DNA of 64,000 bases from Hymenobacter sp. APR13 (GCF_000737515.1 NZ_CP006587.1:4583001-4647000), one strand, 5' to 3'. Counted from the first letter of the stretch, positions 19,145 through 30,154 are shown. The notes: generated by a model from the sequence alone, not told the origin. Made by a program: numbers and translations.

Positions 19145-19174
19145 CGCCCGGTTTCACCTGATTCATCCTCACCA

Positions 19175-19726
19175 ATGGCTTCCATATTCGGGCATTGCGC
19201 GTTGGGCGCCACGCTGGGCAAGCTGCTGCTGCCGGAGCGCCGGCATTGGCGCTACTGGCTGCTGGCCGCCGCCTGCGCCTTCCTGCCCGATGCCGACGTT
19301 ATCGGCTTCAAGTTTCATGTGCCCTACGCCAGCCTCTGGGGGCACCGCGGGCTTACGCACTCCATTCTGGCGGCTGCGGTGATGGCCTCAGCGCTGACCG
19401 GGCTGGCGCAGGCCCGCCGCGCGCCCGGCACGCCACCGGCCGGGCGGCTGTGGCTGCTGCTGTTTCTGGCTACGGCCTCCCACGGCGTCCTCGATGCCCT
19501 GACTATCGGCGGCGAAGGCGTGGCGTTTTTCAGCCCGTTCGAGCAGCAGCGCTACTTTTTCCCGTGGCGGCCGTTGGCGGTTTCGCCGATTGGAGTGAAG
19601 AAATTTGTGGGTGAATGGGCGGCCCGGGTGCTGAAAAGCGAGCTGCTGTGGGTGGGGCTGCCCTGCCTGCTGATCTTGGCTATGCGCAAGATGTTAACTT
19701 CATCTCCGAAGACATCAGGAACCTAG
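19175..19726 (+). CDS. YdjM-family membrane-bound metal-dependent hydrolase
   Basis: The 183 residues match the LexA-binding inner-membrane hydrolase (YdjM, PF04307) family. The N-terminus is MASIFGHCALG, followed by conserved acid/His positions (LPDADVIGF, WGHRGLTHSI, ASHGVLDAL) that form a putative metal site, and by several hydrophobic segments. The family is predicted to be a metal-dependent hydrolase in the inner membrane, but its substrate is unknown. The gene follows the palindromic repeat by 30 bp. It is probably monocistronic. Confidence 0.85.
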   Translation: MASIFGHCALGATLGKLLLPERRHWRYWLLAAACAFLPDADVIGFKFHVPYASLWGHRGLTHSILAAAVMASALTGLAQARRAPGTPPAGRLWLLLFLATASHGVLDALTIGGEGVAFFSPFEQQRYFFPWRPLAVSPIGVKKFVGEWAARVLKSELLWVGLPCLLILAMRKMLTSSPKTSGT

Positions 19727-19784
19727 GGTAGTCGCTACAATCAGAAATTAAATTTCGATTAAATCGACTTGCCGGTTTTTCCGT

Positions 19785-22700
19785 ATGGTGGTGTCTAGCA
19801 CTCTTTCTATGCACTCACTCTACCGTCGTCTGCTGCTGGCCTCTCTGGGTTTGGCTATGGCGCAGCCCCTGCTGGGCCAGACTGTCTCCTCCCCTGCCCA
19901 CACAGTCTACCTGCTCGGCAACACCGCCACTGCCGACCTTCCTACGGCTCGTCTGCAGGCCCTGCGTCGCACGCTGGAGCAGCAACGCGGCGCCTTCACC
20001 GTAGTCCACCTCGGCGACATTGTGGGCCACGATGGCCTCGGCACCAAAACCGACTCCAGCCGGGCCGGCGAAACCGCCCGCGCTGATGCCCTGATTGCGC
20101 TGGTGCAGGGTTTGCCCAACGGCAAAATCTACTTCGTGCCCGGCGACCGGGACTGGGCCAACTCCGGCCCCGACGGCCTGAAGCGGGTGCGCCGCCTCGA
20201 AGACTACATTGAGAAGCGCCTGCCCGGCCAGAACGCCTTTGCGCCCACCGGCGGCTGCCCCGGCCCCGAGGTCATCGACGTGGCGCCCAACGTGCGCGTG
20301 GTGGCCATCAACTCGCCCTGGTTTACGCATCCCTTCGACCGGCCCGAAGCGCCCGACACCGACTGCAAAACCCTCACCCAGCAGGAATTTCGGGAGCAGC
20401 TGCAGGATCTGCTGGACGATACCAAAGGCAAAAATATGCTGCTGGTGGGTCACCAGCCCGTCATCAGCAACGGCGTGTACGGCGGCAAGCAGCCGCTGAG
20501 CCGCCACCTGCTGCCGCCCGTGCTGGGCTCGGTGTACGCGGCCTACCGCCAGAACGTGGGCACCCCGCGTGACTTGGCCAATCCGCAGTATCAAGGCTTC
20601 CGCAAGGAGCTGCTGGGCACGCTCAAGGACCACCCAGGCGCCGTGTACGCGGCCTCCCACGACTACAGCCTGCAGCTCACCCGCTTCGAAGACAACTACC
20701 ACCTAATTTCGGGCTCCTTCGCCGAGAAGGAGCACGTTGGGGCCGCTGGCAACGCGCAGTTCAACCGTTCTGAAGAGGGCTTTTCCAAGCTGGAATATTT
20801 CGCCGACGGCACCGTGAAGGCCTATTTCTATGCCTTTGGCCTGGCGGATGCGGCGGTCAGTGAAACCTACAATGCCGTGCTGTTTCAGTCGGCGTGCCAA
20901 GAGCCGCGCCTGCCCAACGTGCCCGTAAACAGCTTCATTCCGCAGTGCCCGTCGGCGCCGAAAGGTGTGGCCGAGATGAAGCCGGACGCGCCGTTTCAGG
21001 CCACCCAGACGCTGGCGGCCGGCAAGCAGTACGCCGGCTCGGGTGCGTCGAAGTTTTTCCTGGGCGAAGGTTACCGCACGTCTTGGACCCAGCCGGTACA
21101 GGTCCGCACCCTCGACTTGGCTTCCGAGAAAGGCGGCCTGCGCGTGTTTGGGCGCGGCGGTGGGCGTCAGACCACCTCGCTCAAGCTGAGTGCGGCCGAC
21201 TCGTCGGAGTACGTATTCCGGTCTGTGGACAAGGACGTCACCAAGATTCTGCCGCCGGAGCTGCGCAACTCGGTTGCGGCCGATGTGCTGCGGGGCATCA
21301 CGCCCACGGCCCACCCCTACTCAGCGCTAGTCATTACCTCGCTGCTCGATAAGACCGACATCCTGCACGCCCGGCCGCGGCTGTTCGTGCTGCCCGACAA
21401 CAACCAGCTGGGGCCCTACCGCCAGGAGTACGCCGGCCTGCTGGGTACCCTGGAAGACCGCCCCGGCGACCCCAAGCCCAACCTGCCCGGCTTCGGCGGC
21501 GCCGACGACGTGCGCCGCTCGTTCAGCTTTTTCCGCCAGCTCTACAAAGACCACGACAACCGCATCGATGCCCAGGCTTTTGCCCAGGCCCGCGCCTTCG
21601 ATATGCTGGTGGCCGACTTCGGCAAGCACGAAGACAACTGGAAGTGGGCCGGCTTCAAACAAGGCAAAACCACCGTCTACAAGCCTATTCCGCGCGACCG
21701 GGACCAGTCGTTTACGCTCTGGAACGGCCTGCTGACTTACCTGGCCAACCGCGAATGGGCTGTAGGCAGCATCGAGGATTTCCAGGGCGAATTCCACGAC
21801 CTTAAGAGCCTGAACTGGCCGGCGCGGGACCTTGACCGGTTTCTGCTGCAGAGCCTCACGCGCCAGCAGTGGCAGCAGGTGGGCCAGTACATGCAGGCCA
21901 GCATCACGCCGGCAGCCATTGACGAAGCCACGGCCCAGCTACCGCAGGAGCTGATGCCCCTCTCCGGCAACGATCTGAACCGCAAGCTCAAACAGCGCAT
22001 CCAGGAGCTGCCCCAGGTGCTCGACGACTATTACCTGATGCTGGCCAAGCGCGTGGACGTGGTAGGCTCCAACAAGGCCGAAGTATTCCAGGTGGAGCGC
22101 CAGGCCGACGGCAACCTGCGCGTGCGCATGTTCGACAAAGGCAAGGACGGCGACGTGCCCGACGGTGAGCCGCTGTTTGACCGCACTTTTTCGCCCAAAG
22201 AAACCCAGGAAGTCAGCCTCTACGGCCTCGACGGCAAGGACGTATTCACGGTGACCGGCACGGCCAAAAACAGCGTGCTGCTGCGCATCATTGGCGGCGA
22301 CGGCAAAGACCGGATTGCCGACGACTCGCGCGTGAGTGGCCTGCGCGCCCTCACCAAAGTCTACGACGTGCCCGATACCGACCTGAAGCTGGGCCCCGAG
22401 TCCGATAACCGCACCTCCACCGCGCCCGACGTGAATCTGTACGAGCGGGAGTCGTTCCAGTACAACGGCTACAAGCCGAGCGCCACGCTCATCTACAACA
22501 GCTCCGACGGGTTCGGGGCCGGCGTGGGCATCGACTTCCTACGGCAGGGCTTCCGCAAGCCGGGCTACAAAAACCTCTACAGCTTCGACATTCAGGGCAC
22601 CGCCAACGGCAACTTCCAGGCGAGCCTGGCTTCGCGCCACCGCCACGCCATCGGCCTCTGGGATATTGGTGTGCGCACCGAGTACGGCAACTTCTTTCAG

Positions 22701-23537
22701 TTCTACAACTTCTTTGGCCTCGGCAACAATACCACCAAAGATGACGGCCTCTACGACAACAACTTTTACAAGGCGCGCTACAAAGGCTACACGGCCGGCC
22801 TCTTTACGGAGCGGGTGTTCTTCCAGCGCAGCCTCATCCGGCTGGGCGGCGGCTACGAGCAGTACAGCACCAACTTTGCCGGCACCAGCTACCTGGGCCG
22901 CCTGGAACAGGACCCCACCGCCGGGGATATCCGCCCCAACACCGGCTTCCAGCGGCTGGCCGCGCTGAACGCGCTGTTTGATTTGGATTTGCGCGACCGG
23001 CCGCGCTTTGCGCGCCGCGGCGTGCGGCTGCGTGCCCAGCACGACACCTACTTTCAGCTCAACCGTGACAAAAGCAACTTCGGCCTCTCGCAGGGCTTTG
23101 CTGAGTACTACGGCACCACGCGTCTGCTCATTCCCGTAACGCTGGTGCTGAAAGGCGGCGGCGCCAAAACATACGGCCCCGACGACGAAATTCCGTTCTA
23201 CAAGTTTGCCAACCTGGGCCAGCGCGAAAACCTGCGCGGCTACGTGCGCAACCGCTTCACCGGCGACGCCAGCCTCTACCTCAACACCGAGCTGCGGCTA
23301 GCGCTGGGCCAGGTCAAAAACAACTTTCTGCCCTTCTCCTACGGCGCGTTCGGGTTCTTCGACCGGGGCCGGGTGTACTACAAAGGCAGCTCGCCCGGGG
23401 GCTGGCACGACGGCTACGGCGCCGGCTTCTACCTGGCCCCCGTCACCGACCAGCTAGCCCTGTCGGTTTCCTACCAGATTTCGCCCGAAGAAAGCGGCCT
23501 AATCCAGTTCGGCCTCGGCTTCCGGATCGACCAATAA
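19785..23537 (+). CDS. Calcineurin-like phosphoesterase fused to an outer-membrane beta-barrel
   Basis: This large protein (1250 residues from 19785; ATG 19809 gives a better signal peptide, MHSLYRRLLLASLGLAMAQ) starts with a metallophosphoesterase domain. Its motifs are VHLGDIVGHDGL, FVPGDRDWAN, LVGHQPVI and YAASHDYSLQL, the usual D-x-H/GD/GNH-like (here GDRD)/GH series. A middle region of unknown fold contains a kinase-like stretch (DMLVADFGKHEDNWKW). The C-terminal third has repeated aromatic amphipathic strands (YKNLYSFDIQGTANGNFQAS, FGLGNNTT, GGGYEQYST, ENLRGYVRNRF) of a surface-antigen/BamA-type barrel, ending IQFGLGFRIDQ. It should sit in the outer membrane with the phosphoesterase in the periplasm or outside. 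The substrate is unknown. Confidence 0.82.
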   Translation: MVVSSTLSMHSLYRRLLLASLGLAMAQPLLGQTVSSPAHTVYLLGNTATADLPTARLQALRRTLEQQRGAFTVVHLGDIVGHDGLGTKTDSSRAGETARADALIALVQGLPNGKIYFVPGDRDWANSGPDGLKRVRRLEDYIEKRLPGQNAFAPTGGCPGPEVIDVAPNVRVVAINSPWFTHPFDRPEAPDTDCKTLTQQEFREQLQDLLDDTKGKNMLLVGHQPVISNGVYGGKQPLSRHLLPPVLGSVYAAYRQNVGTPRDLANPQYQGFRKELLGTLKDHPGAVYAASHDYSLQLTRFEDNYHLISGSFAEKEHVGAAGNAQFNRSEEGFSKLEYFADGTVKAYFYAFGLADAAVSETYNAVLFQSACQEPRLPNVPVNSFIPQCPSAPKGVAEMKPDAPFQATQTLAAGKQYAGSGASKFFLGEGYRTSWTQPVQVRTLDLASEKGGLRVFGRGGGRQTTSLKLSAADSSEYVFRSVDKDVTKILPPELRNSVAADVLRGITPTAHPYSALVITSLLDKTDILHARPRLFVLPDNNQLGPYRQEYAGLLGTLEDRPGDPKPNLPGFGGADDVRRSFSFFRQLYKDHDNRIDAQAFAQARAFDMLVADFGKHEDNWKWAGFKQGKTTVYKPIPRDRDQSFTLWNGLLTYLANREWAVGSIEDFQGEFHDLKSLNWPARDLDRFLLQSLTRQQWQQVGQYMQASITPAAIDEATAQLPQELMPLSGNDLNRKLKQRIQELPQVLDDYYLMLAKRVDVVGSNKAEVFQVERQADGNLRVRMFDKGKDGDVPDGEPLFDRTFSPKETQEVSLYGLDGKDVFTVTGTAKNSVLLRIIGGDGKDRIADDSRVSGLRALTKVYDVPDTDLKLGPESDNRTSTAPDVNLYERESFQYNGYKPSATLIYNSSDGFGAGVGIDFLRQGFRKPGYKNLYSFDIQGTANGNFQASLASRHRHAIGLWDIGVRTEYGNFFQFYNFFGLGNNTTKDDGLYDNNFYKARYKGYTAGLFTERVFFQRSLIRLGGGYEQYSTNFAGTSYLGRLEQDPTAGDIRPNTGFQRLAALNALFDLDLRDRPRFARRGVRLRAQHDTYFQLNRDKSNFGLSQGFAEYYGTTRLLIPVTLVLKGGGAKTYGPDDEIPFYKFANLGQRENLRGYVRNRFTGDASLYLNTELRLALGQVKNNFLPFSYGAFGFFDRGRVYYKGSSPGGWHDGYGAGFYLAPVTDQLALSVSYQISPEESGLIQFGLGFRIDQ

Positions 23538-24306
23538 ACCACGGCTCCAAATGCCACTCGTCTGCCCTGCTACTTGGTTGTAGCGGGGCAGTTTTGTGTG
23601 GTGAGGCCAGCAGCTGCCGCAATGCCGCCACGTGCGAAAACAGCACCAGCGGCACAATGAAGGTGGGTAGCCACACAAAAGGCCAATGCAGCACCGCCAC
23701 ATTGGGCTGCGAAAATCCCAGCTGCTGCCAGGGCGTGGGCACGCTCCCGGCCGCCAGCACCACTACGTTCAGCAGCAACACCAGGCTGCCCGCGTGCCAG
23801 AGCAGCAGCAGCCGCGGCCCCATCAGCCGGCCCCGAAACCAGTAGGCGGCCAGCGGCGCCGTGAGGCCGGCGGCCAGGTCGAGGTTGCGGTCAGCAAACG
23901 TTATCAGGTCGGGCACCAGATGGTGCAGCGCCAGCCCATACAGGCACAGCTCCACCGGAATCCGCACCACGCTCAGGCGCGTGAGGCCCACCAGGTCGAA
24001 GCGGGCGAGCAGGCTGCGGCCGGATCGGGTGAGCAGCAGCCCGACCATGGCCACCAATGGCGGCCCCACGCCCAGCACCAGCAGGCGCGGCGGCACCGCG
24101 TACAGATTCCGGTAAAACCCCATGTACACCAGAATTCCCTGCAGCAGCAGCCACCACCCCAGCAGCAGCGCCGGCGGCAGCAGCCAGATATCGGCGCGGT
24201 AGCACAGGTGCAGCAGTAGCGCCACGGCCAGTAGTACGGTGCCCAGGAACACCGCCACCAGCCATAACGGCGCCGGGGCGTCCAGATAAGTCAGGTTGGA
24301 GAGCAT
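23443..24306 (-). CDS. Polytopic membrane protein, unknown function
   Basis: ATG 24306 gives 287 residues. About seven hydrophobic segments are seen, for example LWLVAVFLGTVLLAVALLLHL, LLPPALLLGWWLLLQGILVYM, LLVLGVGPPLVAMVGLLL and LLLLWHAGSLVLLLNVVVLAA. The family was not recognised with certainty. His and Trp residues near the membrane segments are compatible with many membrane families. The last 32 or so codons (23443-23537) are antisense to the end of the phosphoesterase-barrel gene and encode a basic tail (GRSGSRGRTGLGRFLRAK) unlike the rest, so a native stop may have been lost. It converges with its left neighbour and diverges from ppx. Confidence 0.72.
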   Translation of the reverse strand: MLSNLTYLDAPAPLWLVAVFLGTVLLAVALLLHLCYRADIWLLPPALLLGWWLLLQGILVYMGFYRNLYAVPPRLLVLGVGPPLVAMVGLLLTRSGRSLLARFDLVGLTRLSVVRIPVELCLYGLALHHLVPDLITFADRNLDLAAGLTAPLAAYWFRGRLMGPRLLLLWHAGSLVLLLNVVVLAAGSVPTPWQQLGFSQPNVAVLHWPFVWLPTFIVPLVLFSHVAALRQLLASPHKTAPLQPSSRADEWHLEPWFIGRSGSRGRTGLGRFLRAKSGRKPTGLAGR

Positions 24307-24409
24307 GATGAGGGGCGTTGATGTACTATAAGTTACTATATAGTAAGCAAATGCCATGAATCTCCGCCTACCCCAGCCATTAGAAAAGGGCCTGTTTTGC
24401 CCAAACGGC

Positions 24410-24417
24410 TATCTTTG
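24410..24417 (+). promoter_or_regulatory. Possible -7 element of ppx
   Basis: TATCTTTG matches the Bacteroidota -7 consensus TAnnTTTG and lies 30 bp upstream of the GTG at 24448. The TTTTG upstream is too close (about 10 bp) to act as the -33 box. Confidence 0.35.
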
Positions 24418-24447
24418 CCCTCACTCCTCTCGCCAACCCCACTGCCC

Positions 24448-25443
24448 GTGCAATATCCTCTGCTGAAGCTTGCCGCCATTGATATCGGTTCCAACGCTGT
24501 TCGCTGTCAGATTTCAGCAGTTCTGCACTACGGCGACCGGTACCGGCTCAAGCGGGTGGAGTACGTGCGCTATCCGCTGCGCCTCGGCGAAGACGTGTTT
24601 GCCACCGGCACCATTTCGGAGAAGAAGCAGGAGAAGTTCATCAAGTTTCTGCACGCGCTGAAGCTGCTGATGGAAGTGCACGACGTGGCCCCCAACCACT
24701 ACCTGATCTGCGCCACCTCGGCCATGCGCACGGCCACCAACGGCGCCGAAGTAGCCGCCCGCATTCAGCAGGAGCTGGGCATGTCGGTGCAGGTGATTGA
24801 CGGCCAAGCCGAGGCCGCCTACATCAACCGCGTAATCGAGCACCTGCTCGAAGACAAAAAGCACTACCTGCACATCGATGTGGGCGGCGGCAGCACCGAG
24901 TTCAACATCTACCACGACCGCCGCAAGGTGGCGTCGCAGTCGTTTGAGATTGGCTCGATCCGGCGCATGCAACAGGAAGAAAGCGGCCTCGCCAACACCG
25001 ATGCCCAGGCCGGCCTGTGGCAGCGCATGGAAGAATGGGTGACGGAAAATGCCCGTCGCTACCACGTCACCCGAGCCATTGGCACGGGTGGCAACATCAA
25101 CAAGCTCTACAGCCTGGCTCAACCTCAGCTCGACAAGCCTGTCACGCGCCGCCGCATCGGCACCATCCTCGACCACCTGACCAGCCTGAGCATGGACGAG
25201 CGCGTCAACGTGGCCATGCTCAACCCCGACCGCGCCGACGTCATCGTGCCGGCCGGCCACATCTACCTGTCGGCTATGGAATGGGCCAACATCAGCCAGA
25301 TGATCGTGCCCGACATCGGCCTGAAAGACGGCATGCTTCAGACCCTGTTCGAGGAGCATTTCGACGAAATCCGGGCCCGCGACGACCACTCCAACCGCAC
25401 GCCCATTCCAACAGTGCAAAGCCGCCCCACCGAGGTAGAGTAA
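24448..25443 (+). CDS. Ppx/GppA-family exopolyphosphatase
   Basis: The 331 residues carry the ASKHA phosphatase fold. The phosphate-1 loop is AAIDIGSNAVR, a second motif is ATSAMRTATNG, and the phosphate-2 loop is HIDVGGGSTEFN. This is the short, two-domain Ppx/GppA form without the C-terminal HD domain. It hydrolyses polyphosphate and/or pppGpp. The GTG at 24448 was chosen because it precedes the first strand closely and lies downstream of a TATCTTTG box. A TTG at 24397 would overlap that box. The convergent neighbour is ppk1, the enzyme that makes polyphosphate, so synthesis and breakdown genes are paired tail to tail. Confidence 0.9.
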   Translation: MQYPLLKLAAIDIGSNAVRCQISAVLHYGDRYRLKRVEYVRYPLRLGEDVFATGTISEKKQEKFIKFLHALKLLMEVHDVAPNHYLICATSAMRTATNGAEVAARIQQELGMSVQVIDGQAEAAYINRVIEHLLEDKKHYLHIDVGGGSTEFNIYHDRRKVASQSFEIGSIRRMQQEESGLANTDAQAGLWQRMEEWVTENARRYHVTRAIGTGGNINKLYSLAQPQLDKPVTRRRIGTILDHLTSLSMDERVNVAMLNPDRADVIVPAGHIYLSAMEWANISQMIVPDIGLKDGMLQTLFEEHFDEIRARDDHSNRTPIPTVQSRPTEVE

Positions 25444-25452
25444 ACGGCCAAC

Positions 25453-25536
25453 CAGTAGCGCGAGGCCTGTGCTTCGCGCCTGAGCCACCAGTTGTGATAG
25501 GCGTCGAAAGCGCGAAGCAAAGGCTTCGCGCTACTG
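25453..25536. repeat. Palindromic dispersed repeat (CAGTAGCGCG family), copy 2
   Basis: The left arm begins CAGTAGCGCGAGGCCTG and the right arm ends AGGCTTCGCGCTACTG, pairing over about 28 bp with few mismatches. The outer 10-11 bp are identical to the copy at 19051-19144, and the central sequence differs. It lies between the convergent ppx and ppk1 genes. Confidence 0.8.
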
Positions 25537-25550
25537 CCCGCCATCAACAA

Positions 25551-25599
25551 AGAAAGCCCTCCGGCAGTAGTGTAGTACACTAACGCCGGAGGGCTTTCT
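25551..25599. terminator. Bidirectional hairpin terminator between ppx and ppk1
   Basis: A nearly perfect 49-base palindrome has outer arms AGAAAGCCCTCCGGC and GCCGGAGGGCTTTCT and an inner palindrome TAGTGTAGTACACTA. It can terminate transcription from both sides, although the T tracts are short. Confidence 0.75.
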
Positions 25600-25617
25600 G
25601 CTTAGGTTAGCTTAGAA

Positions 25618-25682
25618 CACGGACAGGAAGGATTGACGCCGCTTGCTACGCGGAATGTCCTTCGTCCTCGCAATGACACGCT
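25618..25682. repeat. GTCATTGCGAGG-type dispersed repeat
   Basis: Read on the minus strand this begins GTCATTGCGAGGACGAAGGA and continues with ATTCCGCGTAGC and GCGTCAATCCTTCC. Sequences of the GTCATTGCGAGG type are known as high-copy intergenic elements in several bacterial groups. It occupies the space between the terminator and the ppk1 stop. Only one copy is seen here, so its repeat status rests on memory of the type. Confidence 0.45.
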
Positions 25683-25686
25683 GCTT

Positions 25687-27993
25687 TTACGCGTTGGTGC
25701 GGTCGGCTTCTTCTTTTTCTTCGGCTTCGGCAGCTACCACGTACTCCACGGTTTCCGCTTCCGGCTCGTCGGCCGATGCTTCCTCTTCGGGGCTGCAGGC
25801 TTCCACGGGCGCTTCGGCGGCAGCCAGGGCGGCGGCCTCTTCCACAGCTTTAGCTGCCGTCAGCAAGGCCAGCATGCTGTCGGGCGTGGCGTTAGCCAGG
25901 CGCTCTTCATCGCGGCGGTAGAAGTCTTTGTGCACGTTCACAATCACCTCGTCGGGCTGCGGCTGGCGCCGGATGTAGGCGCCGTCCTCGCGCATGACGT
26001 AGCTGTTCTGGTTGTCGAGCAGGTTGAGCATCAGGATGCCGATGGCCTCGCGCTTGAGCTGCGGATTCACAATCAGGAACAGCGCCTCGATGCGCCGGTC
26101 GAAGGAGCGCACCATAACGTCGGCCGAGCCGGCGTAGAGGCGCGGCTGCCCGGCCTGGTGGAAATAGAACAGGCGCGAGTGCTCCAGCAAATCGCCGACC
26201 ACGCTACGCACTTCAATGTTTTCGCTCAGGCTGGGGCGGCCCGGCCGCAGGCAGCAGATGCCGCGCACAATCAGGCGGATGGGCACGCCGGCCTTCGACG
26301 CCTTATACAGCTCGTCAATCACCTCCTTGTCTTCCAGGGAGTTGATTTTGATAACAATGCCGCTGGGCAGGCCTTTTTTGGCGTTGCGGGCTTCTTCCCG
26401 GATCAGGTGCACCAGCTGCTGGCGCATATCTTTGGGCGCCGTAATCAGGTACTCGTAGTCGTCGGGCTGCGAGTGGCCGGTGATGACGTTGAAGAATTCC
26501 GACACGTCGTGGCCGTACACGTCGTTGGTCGTGAGCAAACTCACGTCGGTGTAGAGCTTGCTGGTTTGCTCGTTGTAGTTGCCTGAGCCGATGTGCACGT
26601 AGCGCGTCACCTTCTCGCCTTCCTTCCGGATGACCATCAGCATCTTGGTGTGCGTCTTGTACTTGCTCACGCCGTAAATCACGAAGCAGCCGGCCTTTTC
26701 CAGCCGCGCGCCCTCCCGGATGTTGCGCTCCTCATCGAATCGGGCCTTGATTTCAAACAGCACCGACACGTGCTTGCCGTTTTCAGCCGCCTTCAGCAGC
26801 GCCGCCGTCACGCGCGAGTCGTCGGCGAGGCGGTAGATGGTTTGCTTGATGCCCAGCACCTGCGGGTCTTCGGCGGCCTGCTCCAGCAGCCGCACCATCG
26901 GCTCGATGCTGTTGTAGGGGTGGTGCAGCAGCACATCGTGGTGCTTGAGGTACTCGAACAGGTTCTCGTCGGCACCCTCGGGCAAACTCAGCGGCGCAAT
27001 AGGGGCGGGCTGGCGCGAGGTTTTGCCGCGGAAGTTGGGATGCTTGAGAATCTGCAGCAGCCCCTTCAGGTCAATCAGCGAGTTGATAACGAACACGTTG
27101 CCGTTATCGATTTTCCAGCGCTCCTTGAGCACGGTCATCAGCAGCGCCGAGGCGTTGGGCTCCACTTCCAGGCGCACCACGCGGCCGCGCTTGCGCGTCT
27201 TGAGGCCCTGCTGCAGCTCCTTGATGAAATCGGTATCGATGTCCTCGGATTCTTCCAGCGTGAAGTCGCCGTTGCGGGTGATGCGGAACAGGTCGGCCGA
27301 CTCGATTTCCACGTTGCGGAACAGCTTGGGCAAGTTGGCCCGCACGATTTCCTCAATCGGCACAAACAGCACCTTCTCCTTGCGCGTGAGCTCGAAGAAG
27401 CGCGTCAGGTTCTGCGGAATCTGCACGAACGTGAGGCGCTCCTGCCCTTTCTCGGTTTCCAGGTCGCCGGTACCGGTGCGCGTCACCACGCCCAGAATGA
27501 GCATCTGGTTCATCATCAGCGGAAAGCCGTGGTACGAGTCGTACACCATCGGCGTGAGCAGCGGGAAGATGGTGTTCTTGAAGTAGCCGTCGGCCTTCTT
27601 CAGTTCCAGCTCCGTCAACTCGTCCATGCGCAGGATGTTGAAGCCGTTCTTCTCGAACTGCGGCTTCAGCTCGTTCAGGTACGTCATCGACTGGTCGTTG
27701 ACGAAGCGGTGGGCGAAGTCGAGCAGCTTGCGCCGGAAGGGCAGCTCGCGCAGCCCCGAGTAGTCGACCCGCTCCTTGCCGTAATCGAGGTAGTTGTAAA
27801 GCGAGCCGACGCGAATCATGAAGAACTCATCCAGATTCGACGACGTGATGGCCAGAAACCGCAGCCGGTCGAACAGCGGCCGGCCGGCGTCCTTGGCCTG
27901 GTCGAGCACGCGATAGTTGAAGCGCAGCCAGCTCAGGTCGCGGCTGATGTATTTGCTTTTGCGGATAAGGTCGGCAGACTTGAAGAGTTTCAT
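25687..27993 (-). CDS. ppk1: Polyphosphate kinase 1
   Basis: PPK1 reversibly builds polyphosphate from ATP. The 768-residue protein has the N domain (SWLRFNYRVLDQAKD), the head domain, and two phospholipase-D-like catalytic domains. The autophosphorylation His is expected in HIGSGNYNEQTSK, and the second His motif in YFHQAGQPRLYAGSADVM. ATG 27993 (MKLFKSADLIRKSKYISRDL) was chosen over an upstream start at 28035. The end carries an Ala/Glu-rich acidic tail of about 45 residues (EEEASADEPEAETVEYVVAA), longer than in E. coli PPK. The convergent ppx gene makes a tail-to-tail polyphosphate pair. Confidence 0.96.
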   Translation of the reverse strand: MKLFKSADLIRKSKYISRDLSWLRFNYRVLDQAKDAGRPLFDRLRFLAITSSNLDEFFMIRVGSLYNYLDYGKERVDYSGLRELPFRRKLLDFAHRFVNDQSMTYLNELKPQFEKNGFNILRMDELTELELKKADGYFKNTIFPLLTPMVYDSYHGFPLMMNQMLILGVVTRTGTGDLETEKGQERLTFVQIPQNLTRFFELTRKEKVLFVPIEEIVRANLPKLFRNVEIESADLFRITRNGDFTLEESEDIDTDFIKELQQGLKTRKRGRVVRLEVEPNASALLMTVLKERWKIDNGNVFVINSLIDLKGLLQILKHPNFRGKTSRQPAPIAPLSLPEGADENLFEYLKHHDVLLHHPYNSIEPMVRLLEQAAEDPQVLGIKQTIYRLADDSRVTAALLKAAENGKHVSVLFEIKARFDEERNIREGARLEKAGCFVIYGVSKYKTHTKMLMVIRKEGEKVTRYVHIGSGNYNEQTSKLYTDVSLLTTNDVYGHDVSEFFNVITGHSQPDDYEYLITAPKDMRQQLVHLIREEARNAKKGLPSGIVIKINSLEDKEVIDELYKASKAGVPIRLIVRGICCLRPGRPSLSENIEVRSVVGDLLEHSRLFYFHQAGQPRLYAGSADVMVRSFDRRIEALFLIVNPQLKREAIGILMLNLLDNQNSYVMREDGAYIRRQPQPDEVIVNVHKDFYRRDEERLANATPDSMLALLTAAKAVEEAAALAAAEAPVEACSPEEEASADEPEAETVEYVVAAEAEEKEEADRTNA

Positions 27994-28115
27994 AACGAAG
28001 GAAGGGCATCCAGAAGGCAGTACGGCAAGATACACGCTGGTACCGGACCTTCTGTTGCGCTTTTAATAAATGTAGCTGCTTCTACGGGGTTTGTTGGTTG
28101 GCAGGCATCAATAAA

Positions 28116-28140
28116 AAAGCCCGCTCACGGAGCGGGCTTT
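28116..28140. terminator. Bidirectional terminator downstream of gyrB
   Basis: A perfect 10-bp stem (AAAGCCCGCT, loop cacgg, AGCGGGCTTT) has A/T runs on both sides. It mainly serves gyrB (minus strand), whose stop is 16 bp away. Confidence 0.85.
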
Positions 28141-28156
28141 TTTTAGTATCAGCGCG

Positions 28157-30154
<1,998 letters not shown>

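Noticed and set aside
26593-28146. Long plus-strand frame (517 codons) opposite ppk1
   Set aside because: Antisense of a well-supported ppk1 gene, with Val/His/Gln-rich low-complexity translation typical of GC-rich shadow frames.
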